Assembly (NCBI RefSeq): GCF_022919135.1
Contig: NZ_CP095049.1
Coordinates: 3,104,501 to 3,168,500 of the forward strand
DNA from: Hymenobacter cellulosivorans
Lineage (GTDB): Bacteria; Bacteroidota; Bacteroidia; Cytophagales; Hymenobacteraceae
Direction: 5' to 3'
DNA: 64,000 nt
Positions 1 to 8,454 of this stretch are shown here, one piece after another (the stretch's first letter is position 1; each line of letters begins with the position of its first letter). The notes under the pieces were generated by a model. That model ran no database searches and was not told the origin of the DNA. It was given only the letters and a program-made list of their open reading frames with translations. Both the position numbers and the translations under genes were made by a program.

Positions 1-66
1 GAGGTGGAACACGCGTCTGCCGGACAGAAGGCGGTGTGAGAATTGCTTTGGCTGGCAAGCCCGCCG

Positions 67-498
67 TTACTTGGTTTGGCGCCGCAGAAAAAGGTAATAG
101 GCCAGGAAGCCCAGAGCGGTGCTGAACAGCAGGATGATGACTGAGTGCAGGCCCAGCGGCCCAAACCAAGCACATACCGAGAGGCCGGCACCACTGCTCA
201 GCAGCAGGGCCACCCACTTCACCACCTTGTTTTGTTCGTCCTGGGGGCTGGGCAGGAGACGCTCCACAACGCTTTCCGACACGCCAGCTGCTATGATCTG
301 CCGCTTGAGCAGGTAGTTCAGCACCAGCGTGACGGCGGACAGCACGAAGCTGCACAGCAGATAAAGCCCGAATACGGGTAAAAATACCTGCTTGGCCAGC
401 GGGTGCAGGGCGGCCAGATCGAGGGCCGGCAGGGCACTCTGCGCCTGGGCGCCCCAGGCCGGCAGGCAGAAAAGCAGGAGCAAAAGGAAGCGTTTCAT
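67..498 (-). CDS. Small secreted-leader membrane protein of the sigma-factor operon
   Basis: Predicted 143-residue protein of unknown function. It begins with a basic, Leu-rich signal-like segment ending near AQAQS, followed by three hydrophobic spans (about residues 36-65, 90-112 and 116-136) and a short polar loop, so an inner-membrane location is likely. I chose the ATG at 498; an in-frame start at 543 would add 15 residues before an obvious leader. It lies 60 bp downstream of the anti-sigma gene on the same strand and is probably the third gene of that operon. Small membrane proteins of this kind (DUF6249-like) accompany ECF sigma operons in Bacteroidota, but I cannot confirm the family here. 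Confidence 0.7.
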   Translation of the reverse strand: MKRFLLLLLFCLPAWGAQAQSALPALDLAALHPLAKQVFLPVFGLYLLCSFVLSAVTLVLNYLLKRQIIAAGVSESVVERLLPSPQDEQNKVVKWVALLLSSGAGLSVCAWFGPLGLHSVIILLFSTALGFLAYYLFLRRQTK

Positions 499-558
499 AG
501 GCTGAGGAGTGGGGTAGTACCGGATGAGACCGGTCAGTTTCAATCAGGTTGCAAAAAA

Positions 559-999
559 TTATGAAAGGGCCAGCAGGCTCATGCGCCGACGGTGCCGGGC
601 CAGCAGCTCCAGGCACTGACCAGCCACCAGAAAGCCCGCTACCGCCATCAAACCAGCACCCAGCCCCGTAGACACTACCTGAAAAATCGGCAGCAGCGCA
701 GCGCCAAAGAGCAGCAGGAAGACACTTATTACCCCCAGCACGAGCGTTGCCACCAGTACCAGCACCCACGGGAATGTCAGCTTAGGCTGGGGCAGCTGCG
801 CCAGTACGCTGGCTGTCAGGTCGAAGGCAAAGGCCGGCTGCGGCAGGTGGGATGCCGCCGTAAACAGGCGCTGGTAGGTGGCCACCCGGCCCTGGCACAA
901 GGGGCAGCCCTGCAGGTGGGCAGCCTGAGGAGCCGGCAGGCGGGAAAATGATTCGGCGGCCTCCTGGAGGTCCCGTTCGGTAAGATGAGAACTGGTCAT
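559..999 (-). CDS. Membrane anti-sigma factor-like protein
   Basis: 146 residues. The N-terminal cytosolic half holds a His-Cys-Cys cluster (AAHLQGCPLCQ, residues about 26-36) like the HxxxCxxC core of zinc-binding anti-sigma domains. Two adjacent membrane spans (about residues 74-100 and 105-130) and a basic tail follow. It starts inside the stop region of the ECF sigma gene with a 4-bp overlap (996-999), which implies translational coupling. Family knowledge says such proteins sequester the sigma factor encoded next to them; that role is inferred from domain order and position. The signal that releases the sigma factor is not apparent. Confidence 0.75.
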   Translation of the reverse strand: MTSSHLTERDLQEAAESFSRLPAPQAAHLQGCPLCQGRVATYQRLFTAASHLPQPAFAFDLTASVLAQLPQPKLTFPWVLVLVATLVLGVISVFLLLFGAALLPIFQVVSTGLGAGLMAVAGFLVAGQCLELLARHRRRMSLLALS

Positions 1000-1604
1000 A
1001 AGTCGTGGCGGTGGTAGCGGGCCAGCAGGTGCTGCTTGAGCTGCTTGCGCGCCCGGAAAAGGTAGTTTTTCACCGTGCCGTCCGGCAGGGAGGTTATCTG
1101 GGCAATTTCCTCATAGCTCAGCTCCTGCTGATGGTAGAGGGCAATCAGGGTGCGGTAGAGCGGGGGCAGGTGCTCAACGGCGGCGCTCAGAATATCGGCC
1201 AGGTCCTGGTCGAAAAGGGCCGTTTCGGGGTCCTGGTCCGTTACCGGTGGGGGCGGGGCCCGGCGCCCTTCCTCCCCCGTGCTATCCGGGGCGGGCTCGG
1301 TGGGGTCCAGCAGCACCAGGTGCTTTTTTTCCAGGTAGTGCAGGCAGGTGTTGTAGGTGATCTGGCCAATCCAGGTGGAGAGCTTGGCCTGAAACTTAAA
1401 CCCGGCCAGGTTCTTAAAGGCCTTCAGGTATACCTCCTGGGCAATATCAGGACGGTCGGCCGGGTGCCGGATCATCTTAAATACCATCTGCGTAACCAGC
1501 CCTTCCGTGCGCTGCACGATATGCCCAAAAGCCGCGGAGTTGCCCCCCAGCACCTGCGCGACAAGCTGCTGATCGGTTACGGAAGAGGTGGGCTGGTTGC
1601 TCAT
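996..1604 (-). CDS. RNA polymerase sigma factor, ECF/sigma-70 family
   Basis: 202 residues starting at the ATG at 1604; an upstream start at 1679 would add 25 residues that are not sigma-like. Region 2 is visible (DIAQEVYLKAFKNL, then LSTWIGQITYNTCL), and region 4 carries a helix-turn-helix (LSYEEIAQITSLPDGTVKNY). A Pro/Glu-rich linker separates them. It would direct RNA polymerase to a small regulon under control of the anti-sigma factor encoded immediately downstream with a 4-bp overlap. A candidate -7 element lies about 35 bp upstream. Target promoters cannot be identified from this window. Confidence 0.92.
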   Translation of the reverse strand: MSNQPTSSVTDQQLVAQVLGGNSAAFGHIVQRTEGLVTQMVFKMIRHPADRPDIAQEVYLKAFKNLAGFKFQAKLSTWIGQITYNTCLHYLEKKHLVLLDPTEPAPDSTGEEGRRAPPPPVTDQDPETALFDQDLADILSAAVEHLPPLYRTLIALYHQQELSYEEIAQITSLPDGTVKNYLFRARKQLKQHLLARYHRHDL

Positions 1605-1638
1605 CAAGGCATGAGACCGGTCAGCCGGAATGATGTTG

Positions 1639-1646
1639 CAAAGATT
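1639..1646 (-). promoter_or_regulatory. Candidate -7 box for the ECF sigma operon
   Basis: On the minus strand this reads AATCTTTG, one mismatch from the Bacteroidota -7 consensus TAnnTTTG. It lies about 35 nt upstream of the sigma-factor ATG. A TTG-containing stretch about 20 nt further upstream could serve as the -33 element. The call rests on pattern match and position only. Confidence 0.35.
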
Positions 1647-1666
1647 TTTTTTGCGGCAACAACTCC

Positions 1667-1693
1667 GTGTGCGAAGCAACGCTCCGCGCCACG
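1667..1693 (+). repeat. Copy of a dispersed GCGAAGC-type intergenic repeat
   Basis: GTGTGCGAAGCAACGCTCCG followed by CGCCAC. It resembles, allowing a few changes, the reverse complement of 16601-16630 and of 21908-21933, and the near-palindrome at 21981-22006. All four copies are intergenic. It looks like a REP-like family with GCGAAGC/GCTCCGC arms; no function is known to me. Confidence 0.5.
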
Positions 1694-1745
1694 TTAAACG
1701 GGCAGGGGCAGGGTTTGTAAGCCGAAAAACGCCCCCACGAAGCGG

Positions 1746-2135
1746 CTATACCTGGATGAGCCACTCGGTGGCTTTGGTAGTGTCATCAAAGGTGAGGACA
1801 ATGGGCTGCTTGACGTTTTTGATGGCTAAGTCAAACGACATGCGGCTATAGAAACCGGCGGAATACACCCACGCCACATATTGTAGCCCCGTTTGATGCA
1901 TAGCCGGAAACCATACCTGGCCGCCCCACTCCGCCGCGTGCTCCCACATGCTGCTCACCAGAGAGCTATCCATCAGTAGCTTACTACAGCGCTGCTGCTG
2001 CTGGAAGGACAGGATCTGATTGCAGCCTTCCATGATGCTGGCTTCATTCTGCTCGCTCTTCCACGTCACATGAAGCCAATCCTGTACTTGGTTATAAGCA
2101 ATATGGAGGCTACTGGAATCGAACAGCGGGTGCAT
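1746..2135 (-). CDS. Small cytosolic protein, possibly SpoIIAA/STAS-like
   Basis: 129 residues with no signal peptide or membrane span. The arrangement (LHIAYNQVQDWLHVTWKS, then a central helix with CSKLLMDSS, then a C-terminal SFDLAIKNVKQPIVLTFDD strand-helix) resembles the alternating strand/helix pattern of SpoIIAA/STAS-like small proteins common in Hymenobacter relatives. That is a fold-level impression, not a clear motif hit. It appears monocistronic. Its base composition is slightly less G+C-rich than the surrounding genes. Function unknown. Confidence 0.65.
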   Translation of the reverse strand: MHPLFDSSSLHIAYNQVQDWLHVTWKSEQNEASIMEGCNQILSFQQQQRCSKLLMDSSLVSSMWEHAAEWGGQVWFPAMHQTGLQYVAWVYSAGFYSRMSFDLAIKNVKQPIVLTFDDTTKATEWLIQV

Positions 2136-2546
2136 TGGAAGCAGAAAATGTGGACACGCAAAAATAGCAGCCTATTCTAAATGAGGGCTATGCGCTACAG
2201 GTAAATCCAAGGGCCCAGGCCCGGCTAACTTACACGGCGGCACCGGCCGTGGCCCTAAGCTAACCAAGGAAGACCTAGGGAGCAGGCTCTTTAAACGTGC
2301 GGTGGGGAGCTGTCAAACTGGCGAAAGAAACTGGGGTGCCAGGCAAAAAACTCGGGGAAGTCGAAAATGAAGATTGACTTCATATCGACTTCATGTCGGG
2401 TTGAGTGCTTTGTGCTACTCAACGGAAAGGCCGCTGGGCTAACTGCATAAGACAGAGTGCTGCGCTGCCCTTGGCGGCTGGCGTCAATTGCCTTGCCAAC
2501 AGCTCCTTACCTAGAATAGAATCACCAACTGCCTGCTTAGGTCCTT
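2136..2546. promoter_or_regulatory. Intergenic region upstream of the RND drug-efflux operon, with operator-like repeats
   Basis: No gene is evident in these 411 bp. The stretch 2357-2394 has GAAGTCG (2357-2363), GACTTCAT (2376-2383) and again GACTTCAT (2387-2394). The two direct copies are 11 bp apart, one helical turn, and CGACTTC at 2386-2392 forms an inverted pair with GAAGTCG. Such spacing is typical of a transcription-factor site. No regulator gene is adjacent, so the cognate protein is unknown. Confidence 0.4.
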
Positions 2547-3635
2547 ATGAAAAGAATGTTCATGCTCAGCCTGATGAGCTGGAGCGTTTTGTGGTACACC
2601 ACGAGCTGCTCGAAAGAAAAAGAGGAGAAGGAAGAAAAAGTCAAATTCCTGGTCACCAGTCCGCTGCAGAAGGACACGACCATCACCAAGGACTACGTCG
2701 CGCAGATTCATTCCATTCAGCACATCGAGCTGCGGGCCCTGGAAAAAGGCTACCTGCAGAAGATTTTCGTGGATGAGGGCCAGCAGGTGAAACAAGGGCA
2801 GGTGATGTTTCAGATCATGCCACTGCTCTACCAGGCCGAGCTGAAAAAGGCCGAGGCCGAAGCCAAGTTCGTGAACATTGAGTACCAGAACACCAAGAAG
2901 CTGGCCGACGGCAACATTGTGTCGCCCAATGAATTGGCGCTGTCGCAGGCCAAGCTGGAAAAGGCCAAGGCCGAAGTAGCCCTGGCTCAGACGCACCTGG
3001 GATTCACCACCATCAAGGCACCCTTCAGCGGCATCATGGACCACTTCCAGGCCCGGCTGGGCAGCTTGGTCGACGAGGGTGATTTGCTCACGACCCTGTC
3101 GGATAACAGCAAGATGTGGGTGTACTACAACGTCCCCGAGGCTGAGTATCTGGCCTATAAGGCCCACGTGCAGGCCGATGCCAAGCCCCAGGTAAAGCTG
3201 CGCATGGCCGACAACGAGGTGTTCGAGTTTCCCGGCGTAGTGCAAACCATTGAAGCCGACTTCAACAACGAAACCGGCAACATTGCCTTCCGGGCTACTT
3301 TCCCCAACCCCAAAGGCCTGCTGCGTAATGGCGAAACCGGCTCGGTGCTCATGACCGTGCCGCTGAAAAACGCCCTGATTGTGCCCCAGAAAGCCACCTT
3401 CGAGGTGCTGGAGAAGAAATTCCTGTACGTCGTCGACAACAAGAACGTGGTGCACCAGCGCGAAGTCACGGTAGCCTCCGAAATGCCCGACCTCTACATC
3501 ATCTCCGGGGGCCTGAAAGCGGGCGACAAAATCATGCTCGAAGGCATCCGCAAAGTGAAAGACGGCGACAAAATCAGCTTCGAGTACCAAGAGCCCAAGT
3601 CGGTCATTTCCCACCTGAAAGTGTACTCTGAATAG
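2547..3635 (+). CDS. RND efflux periplasmic adaptor (membrane fusion protein, AcrA/MexA type)
   Basis: 362 residues. A hydrophobic leader ends in a Cys (VLWYTTSCSKEK), suggesting a lipid-anchored adaptor. The order is that of AcrA proteins: first beta strand and half lipoyl domain (ELRALEKGYLQKIFVDEGQQ), coiled-coil hairpin rich in Lys/Glu/Ala (about residues 85-150), second half lipoyl domain (TIKAPFSGIMDHF), then beta-barrel and membrane-proximal domains. It would link the inner-membrane pump encoded next (107 bp downstream) to the outer-membrane channel. It is the first gene of a three-gene operon. The intergenic hairpin at 3643-3720 follows its stop codon directly. Substrates are unknown but the pump type indicates hydrophobic or amphiphilic compounds. 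Confidence 0.92.
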   Translation: MKRMFMLSLMSWSVLWYTTSCSKEKEEKEEKVKFLVTSPLQKDTTITKDYVAQIHSIQHIELRALEKGYLQKIFVDEGQQVKQGQVMFQIMPLLYQAELKKAEAEAKFVNIEYQNTKKLADGNIVSPNELALSQAKLEKAKAEVALAQTHLGFTTIKAPFSGIMDHFQARLGSLVDEGDLLTTLSDNSKMWVYYNVPEAEYLAYKAHVQADAKPQVKLRMADNEVFEFPGVVQTIEADFNNETGNIAFRATFPNPKGLLRNGETGSVLMTVPLKNALIVPQKATFEVLEKKFLYVVDNKNVVHQREVTVASEMPDLYIISGGLKAGDKIMLEGIRKVKDGDKISFEYQEPKSVISHLKVYSE

Positions 3636-3642
3636 GTGTTCG

Positions 3643-3720
3643 TTGCTCGTTGTCCGTTGTTAGGGTTGATTTTTTATATGCGCGACTGATGCGCACGACC
3701 TAACAACGGACAACGAGCAA
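3643..3720. repeat. Intergenic inverted repeat, 22-bp perfect arms
   Basis: The arm at 3643-3664 is exactly complementary to the arm at 3699-3720; the loop is 34 nt. The arms are built of TTGT/CGTTG-type words (for example CGTTGTCCGTTGTTAGG). It lies between the adaptor and pump genes and leaves 22 bp to the pump ATG. The right arm, extended to 3728, matches 25 of 30 positions with a segment inside the CusA-like gene at 25588-25617. A stem this stable between co-transcribed genes may tune expression or RNA stability, which is inference. Confidence 0.8.
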
Positions 3721-3742
3721 TGGACAACTAAACTCATCCGCT

Positions 3743-6700
3743 ATGTTTAGTAGATTCCTTCGCCGACCCGTGTTTGCCATCGTTATATCGGTGGTAATCA
3801 TGTTCCTGGGTATGCTGGCCATCAAGACCCTGCCCACGTCCCAATTTCCGGAGATTTCGCCGCCCATGGTGATGGTGAGCACGGCGTATCCGGGTGCCAG
3901 TGCCAAGGTGCTGACCGAATCGGTGCTCATTCCGCTAGAGCAGGCCATCAACGGCGTGCCGGGCATGAAGTACATGACTTCCGACGCCGTTTCGGCTGGC
4001 GAGGCCAACATCCAGATTGTCTTCAACCTGGGTACCGACCCCGAGCAGGCGGTAGTAAACGTAAATACCCGTATTGCCCAGATTCTGAACCGCCTGCCGG
4101 TACTGGTGCAGCGCGAAGGCGTGGTGGTAAACCGCGTGGTGCCCAACATGCTGATGTATGTGAACCTCTACAGTAAAGACAAGAATACCGACATGCGGTA
4201 CCTCTTCAACTTTGCCGGGGTCAACATGCTGCCCGAAATTCAGCGCATCGACGGTATTGGCCGGGCTAGCATCCTGGGTTCCCGGCAGTACGCCATGCGG
4301 GTGTGGCTCAAGCCCGACCGGATGCGGGCCTATAACCTGTCCGTCGACGATGTCATGGAGGCCCTCAACGACCAGAGCGTGATTGGCTCTCCGGGCCGGA
4401 TCGGCCGAAGTGACGGTAAGGAAGCCTCGGCTTTGGAATACGTGCTGACCTACAAGGGCCGCTTCAATGACGTGGAGGAGTATAAAAATGTCATTATCAA
4501 GGCCAACGCCAACGGCGAAACGCTACGCCTCAAGGACGTGGCCAACGTGGAGCTGGGCTCGGAATTCTACGACATCTACTCCAACCTCGACGGCTACCCT
4601 TCGGCGGCCATTATGCTGAAGCAAACCTACGGCTCCAACGCCTCCGACGTCATCAAAAGCGTGAAGGAGAAGCTGAAGGAGCTCAAGAAAACCATGCCGC
4701 CCGGCATGGACTACAAGATCAGCTACGACGTGTCGAACTTCCTCGACGCCTCCACCGAAAACGTCGTTCACACCCTGCGCGACGCCTTTATCCTGGTGGC
4801 CATTGTGGTGTTCCTGTTCCTGGGCGACTGGCGCTCCACGCTTATCCCGATTATTGCCGTGCCCGTGTCGTTGGTGGGTGCCTTCATTGCCATGCAGGCC
4901 TTCGGGATGACCATCAACATGATTACGCTCTTCGCCCTGGTGCTGGCCATCGGTATCGTGGTCGACGACGCCATTGTGGTCGTGGAAGCGGTACACGCCA
5001 AGATGGAGGAAAAGCACCTGTCACCGTATGGTGCGGTGCGCGAAGTGGTAGGTGAAATCAGCGGGGCCATCATTGCCATTACCATCCTGATGACGGCTGT
5101 GTTCGTACCGGTGGCCTTCATGAGCGGCCCGGTGGGCATTTTCTACCGGCAGTTCTCGATTACGATGGCCTCGTCCATCGTCATTTCCGGCATCGTGGCT
5201 CTGACGCTGACGCCGGTGCTCTGCGCCATGATTCTGAAGAACACCCACGGCCAGCCCCGCAAGAAAACGCCCATCAACCGCTTTATCGACTGGTTTAACC
5301 GTGGCTTTGAGCGCCTGACCGGCCGCTACACCAACTTCCTGGAAAAGGTAGTAGACCGCCGCATACTTACTTTCGCCATCCTGATTGCCTTCGGCCTGGG
5401 CATCTTCGGCATCTCGTCCACGCTGCCCTCGGGCTTTATTCCGGCCGAAGACCAGGGCATGCTCTACGCCATCATCCAGACTCCGCCCGGCTCGACGCTG
5501 GAACGCACCAACGCGTTGTCGCAGCAGCTCTCCAAGCTGGCCGAAAAAGTGCCCGGCATCGAAAGCGTGTCGTCGCTGGCGGGCTACGAGGTACTGACCG
5601 AGGGCCGTGGCTCCAACGCCGGCACCCTGCTGATTAGCCTCAAGCCATGGTCGGAGCGGGAGGAATCCGTGCACGATATCGTGGAGAATCTGGAGAAAAA
5701 AGCCAAGGAAATTCCCGGCGCGACCATCGAGTTCTTCGAGCCGCCGGCAGTACCGGGCTACGGCGCGGCGGGTGGTTTCCAGCTCCAGTTGCTCGACAAA
5801 ACCAGCACCGGCGACTACAAGGCGCTGGAAAAAGTGAACGAAGACTTCATGGCCGAGCTCAAAAAGCGCAAGGAACTGGCCGGGCTGTTTACCTTCTTCT
5901 CGGCCAACTATCCGCAGTACGAGCTGCAGATCGACAACCAGCTGGCCATGCAGAAGGGCGTGAGCATCGGCAACGCCATGAATACATTGAGCATTATGGT
6001 GGGCTCGACCTACGAGCTGGGCTTTATCAAGTACCAGCGCTTCTTCAAGGTGTTCGTGCAGGCCTCGCCCGAGTACCGCCGCCTGCCCAAGGACATCCTG
6101 GACATGTGGGTGAAGAATGACAAGGGCGAAATGGTGCCGTTTTCGGCCTTCATGAAGATTGTGAAGGGCCAGGGCGCCAACGAAATCAACCGCTACAACA
6201 TGTACCCCACGGCCTCCATCCGCGGCGACGCAGCCCCGGGCTTCAGCTCGGGTGAGGCCATCAAGGCCGTGCAGGAAGTAGCCAAGAAAACCCTGCCCCG
6301 CGGCTACGACATCGACTGGGGCGGCTTGTCGAAAGACGAGGTGAGCCGCGGCAACGAGGCCATCTACATCTTTCTGATTGTACTCGGCTTCGTGTATCTG
6401 GTACTGGCTGCTCAGTACGAAAGCTTCCTGCTGCCGCTGGCCGTTATTCTGTCGTTGCCGGCCGGTATTTTCGGCTCCTTCCTACTAATCAAAACCCTGG
6501 GCCTGGCCAACAACATCTATGCCCAGGTGGGTTTGGTCATGCTCGTGGGTCTGCTGGGTAAAAACGCGGTGCTTATCGTGGAATTCGCGGTGCAGAAGCA
6601 CGAGGAGGGCATGACGGTGCGCGACGCGGCTATTGAAGGTGCCAAAGTGCGTTTCCGCCCGATTTTAATGACCTCGTTTGCCTTCATTGCCGGTTTGATT

Positions 6701-6931
6701 CCGCTGGTGCTGGCCCACGGCGCGGGCGCCATCGGCAACCGCACCATCGGCACCTCGGCCCTGGGTGGCATGCTGTTCGGCACCGTGTTCGGCGTCATCA
6801 TCGTGCCCGGCCTATACTACATCTTCGGCACCTTGGCCTCCGGCCGCAAGCTCATTGGGGATGAGAATGAACACCCCTTATCCGAATTCGAGCCCCACGT
6901 TTTAGTTGAAGAAGTTGAGTCCCATGCTTAA
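3743..6931 (+). CDS. RND multidrug efflux permease, HAE1 family (AcrB/MexB type)
   Basis: 1062 residues, the usual length for AcrB homologues. The N-terminus MFSRFLRRPVFAIVISVVIM is a typical first membrane helix. The proton-relay Asp pair is present in transmembrane helix 4 (GIVVDDAIVVVEA, residues D408-D409), as in AcrB. Two large periplasmic loops and twelve membrane helices can be traced, with the second half starting near DWFNRGFERLTGRY. It exports drugs or other amphiphiles from the periplasm and outer leaflet using proton-motive force. It is the second gene of the operon; the channel gene overlaps its 3' end by 8 bp. The HAE1 class is supported by the VVDDAI motif; heavy-metal pumps differ there. 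Confidence 0.95.
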   Translation: MFSRFLRRPVFAIVISVVIMFLGMLAIKTLPTSQFPEISPPMVMVSTAYPGASAKVLTESVLIPLEQAINGVPGMKYMTSDAVSAGEANIQIVFNLGTDPEQAVVNVNTRIAQILNRLPVLVQREGVVVNRVVPNMLMYVNLYSKDKNTDMRYLFNFAGVNMLPEIQRIDGIGRASILGSRQYAMRVWLKPDRMRAYNLSVDDVMEALNDQSVIGSPGRIGRSDGKEASALEYVLTYKGRFNDVEEYKNVIIKANANGETLRLKDVANVELGSEFYDIYSNLDGYPSAAIMLKQTYGSNASDVIKSVKEKLKELKKTMPPGMDYKISYDVSNFLDASTENVVHTLRDAFILVAIVVFLFLGDWRSTLIPIIAVPVSLVGAFIAMQAFGMTINMITLFALVLAIGIVVDDAIVVVEAVHAKMEEKHLSPYGAVREVVGEISGAIIAITILMTAVFVPVAFMSGPVGIFYRQFSITMASSIVISGIVALTLTPVLCAMILKNTHGQPRKKTPINRFIDWFNRGFERLTGRYTNFLEKVVDRRILTFAILIAFGLGIFGISSTLPSGFIPAEDQGMLYAIIQTPPGSTLERTNALSQQLSKLAEKVPGIESVSSLAGYEVLTEGRGSNAGTLLISLKPWSEREESVHDIVENLEKKAKEIPGATIEFFEPPAVPGYGAAGGFQLQLLDKTSTGDYKALEKVNEDFMAELKKRKELAGLFTFFSANYPQYELQIDNQLAMQKGVSIGNAMNTLSIMVGSTYELGFIKYQRFFKVFVQASPEYRRLPKDILDMWVKNDKGEMVPFSAFMKIVKGQGANEINRYNMYPTASIRGDAAPGFSSGEAIKAVQEVAKKTLPRGYDIDWGGLSKDEVSRGNEAIYIFLIVLGFVYLVLAAQYESFLLPLAVILSLPAGIFGSFLLIKTLGLANNIYAQVGLVMLVGLLGKNAVLIVEFAVQKHEEGMTVRDAAIEGAKVRFRPILMTSFAFIAGLIPLVLAHGAGAIGNRTIGTSALGGMLFGTVFGVIIVPGLYYIFGTLASGRKLIGDENEHPLSEFEPHVLVEEVESHA

Positions 6932-8360
6932 AAGACGCATTTATCAAGGCCTAAGCGCGGCCGTCCTGGCGTTAGCAGTTGGAGCTTGCAAAACGCCGAC
7001 CCTGGTGCAGAAAAACGAAAACCGCACCGTGCCGGCCAGCTTCACCGGCAGCCCTACCGACTCGACCAACGTGACCCGGGTACCCTGGCGGGAGTTCTTC
7101 ACCGACCCCAACCTGGTGGCCCTCATTGACACGGCCCTAGAGCGCAACCAGGAGCTAAACATCACGCTCCAGGAAATCGACATTGCCCGCCAGGAAGTCC
7201 GGGCCCGCAAGGGCGAATACCTGCCCACGGTGGGCCTGGGCGCGGCGGCCGGCGTGGAAAAAGCCGCCCGCTACACCCTGCCCGGCGCCACTGAGGAAAA
7301 CGTGGACATCAAGCCTGAGCGCCGCACCCCCGACCCGCTGACCGACTTCCAGGTGGGGGCCTACGCCAGCTGGGAAGTGGACATCTGGCACAAGCTGCGC
7401 AACGCCAAAAAGGCTGCCGCCGCCCGTTACCTGGCCTCGGTGGAAGGTAAAAACTTCACGGTGACCAACCTGATTGCCGAAATTGCCACTTCCTACTACG
7501 AGTTGCTGGCCCTCGACAACCAGCTGGCCATCATCCAGCAGAACCTGCAGATTCAGGGCAACGCGCTAAAGGGCGTGCGCCTGCAAAAGGACGCGGCCCG
7601 CGTGACGGAGCTGGCCGTGCGCCGCTTCGAGGCCCAAGTGCACAACACCCAGGCCAAGCAGTTCCTGATTCAGCAGCGCATCGTGGAAACGGAAAACCGG
7701 ATCAACTTCCTGGCCGGCCGCTACCCCCAGCCGATTGTGCGCAACGACGCCACGTTCAACGAGCTGGTGCCCAAAGCTGTGCAAGCCGGCATCCCTGCTC
7801 AGCTGCTGCAAAACCGCCCCGACGTGCGCCAGGCCGAGCAAAACCTGGTGGCGGCCAAGCTGGATGTGCAGGTGGCCCGGGCCAATTTTTACCCTTCGCT
7901 GCGCATTACCGGCGCGGTGGGTTCGGCCGCTTTCCAGCCCGGTTTGCTGGCTACCTTGCCCGAGTCGGTGCTGCTGTCGGTAGCCGGGGATATTGCCGCC
8001 CCGCTGATCAACAAGAACGGCATTAAGGCCTTGTACTACAGCGCCAACGCCCGCCAGACCCAGGCCGTGTACAACTACGAACGGACGGTGCTCAACGCCT
8101 ACATCGAGGTGGCTAACCAGTTGGCCAACATCAATAACCTGGAAAAAACTTACGGCGAGAAAGCCAAAGAAGTACAGGCCCTGGACGAGTCGAGCACGAT
8201 TTCCAACAGCCTGTTCCGCTCGGCCCGCGCCGACTACACCGAGGTGCTCTTCACCCAGCGCGACGCCCTTGAATCGAAGTTCGACCTGGTCGAAACCAAG
8301 ATGCAGCAGCTCAACGCCACGGTAAACGTGTACCGGGCCCTGGGCGGCGGCTGGAAATAA
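6924..8360 (+). CDS. Outer-membrane efflux lipoprotein, NodT/OprM (TolC) family
   Basis: 478 residues from the ATG at 6924; a TTG at 6906 would lengthen the leader needlessly. The leader ends at a lipobox (LAVGACKT), so the mature protein should be lipid-anchored in the outer membrane. Two tandem outer-membrane-factor repeats follow, each with a long coiled-coil hairpin. The OprM hallmark QNRPDVRQAEQNLVAAKLDV lies in the second repeat. It forms the trimeric exit duct for the RND pump; its start overlaps the pump gene by 8 bp. A strong terminator ends the operon 30 bp after its stop codon. Confidence 0.93.
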   Translation: MLKRRIYQGLSAAVLALAVGACKTPTLVQKNENRTVPASFTGSPTDSTNVTRVPWREFFTDPNLVALIDTALERNQELNITLQEIDIARQEVRARKGEYLPTVGLGAAAGVEKAARYTLPGATEENVDIKPERRTPDPLTDFQVGAYASWEVDIWHKLRNAKKAAAARYLASVEGKNFTVTNLIAEIATSYYELLALDNQLAIIQQNLQIQGNALKGVRLQKDAARVTELAVRRFEAQVHNTQAKQFLIQQRIVETENRINFLAGRYPQPIVRNDATFNELVPKAVQAGIPAQLLQNRPDVRQAEQNLVAAKLDVQVARANFYPSLRITGAVGSAAFQPGLLATLPESVLLSVAGDIAAPLINKNGIKALYYSANARQTQAVYNYERTVLNAYIEVANQLANINNLEKTYGEKAKEVQALDESSTISNSLFRSARADYTEVLFTQRDALESKFDLVETKMQQLNATVNVYRALGGGWK

Positions 8361-8390
8361 CGCCCAATCTTAACCTCTATACCCCCGCCA

Positions 8391-8428
8391 AACAGCCCCG
8401 TTCTTCTAGGACGGGGCTGTTTTTTTTG
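8391..8428 (+). terminator. Rho-independent terminator of the RND operon
   Basis: Perfect 11-bp stem (AACAGCCCCGT at 8391-8401 with ACGGGGCTGTT at 8411-8421), a 9-nt loop, and a run of eight T ending at 8428. It lies between convergent genes. The T run and position fit the plus-strand operon. Confidence 0.92.
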
Positions 8429-8454
8429 ACCTAACGGCCGTTTAGGTTTAGCTG

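Noticed and set aside
2511..3614. Minus-strand open frame opposite the RND adaptor
   Set aside because: His/Gly/Leu-biased antisense translation, no domain; the plus-strand adaptor is clear.
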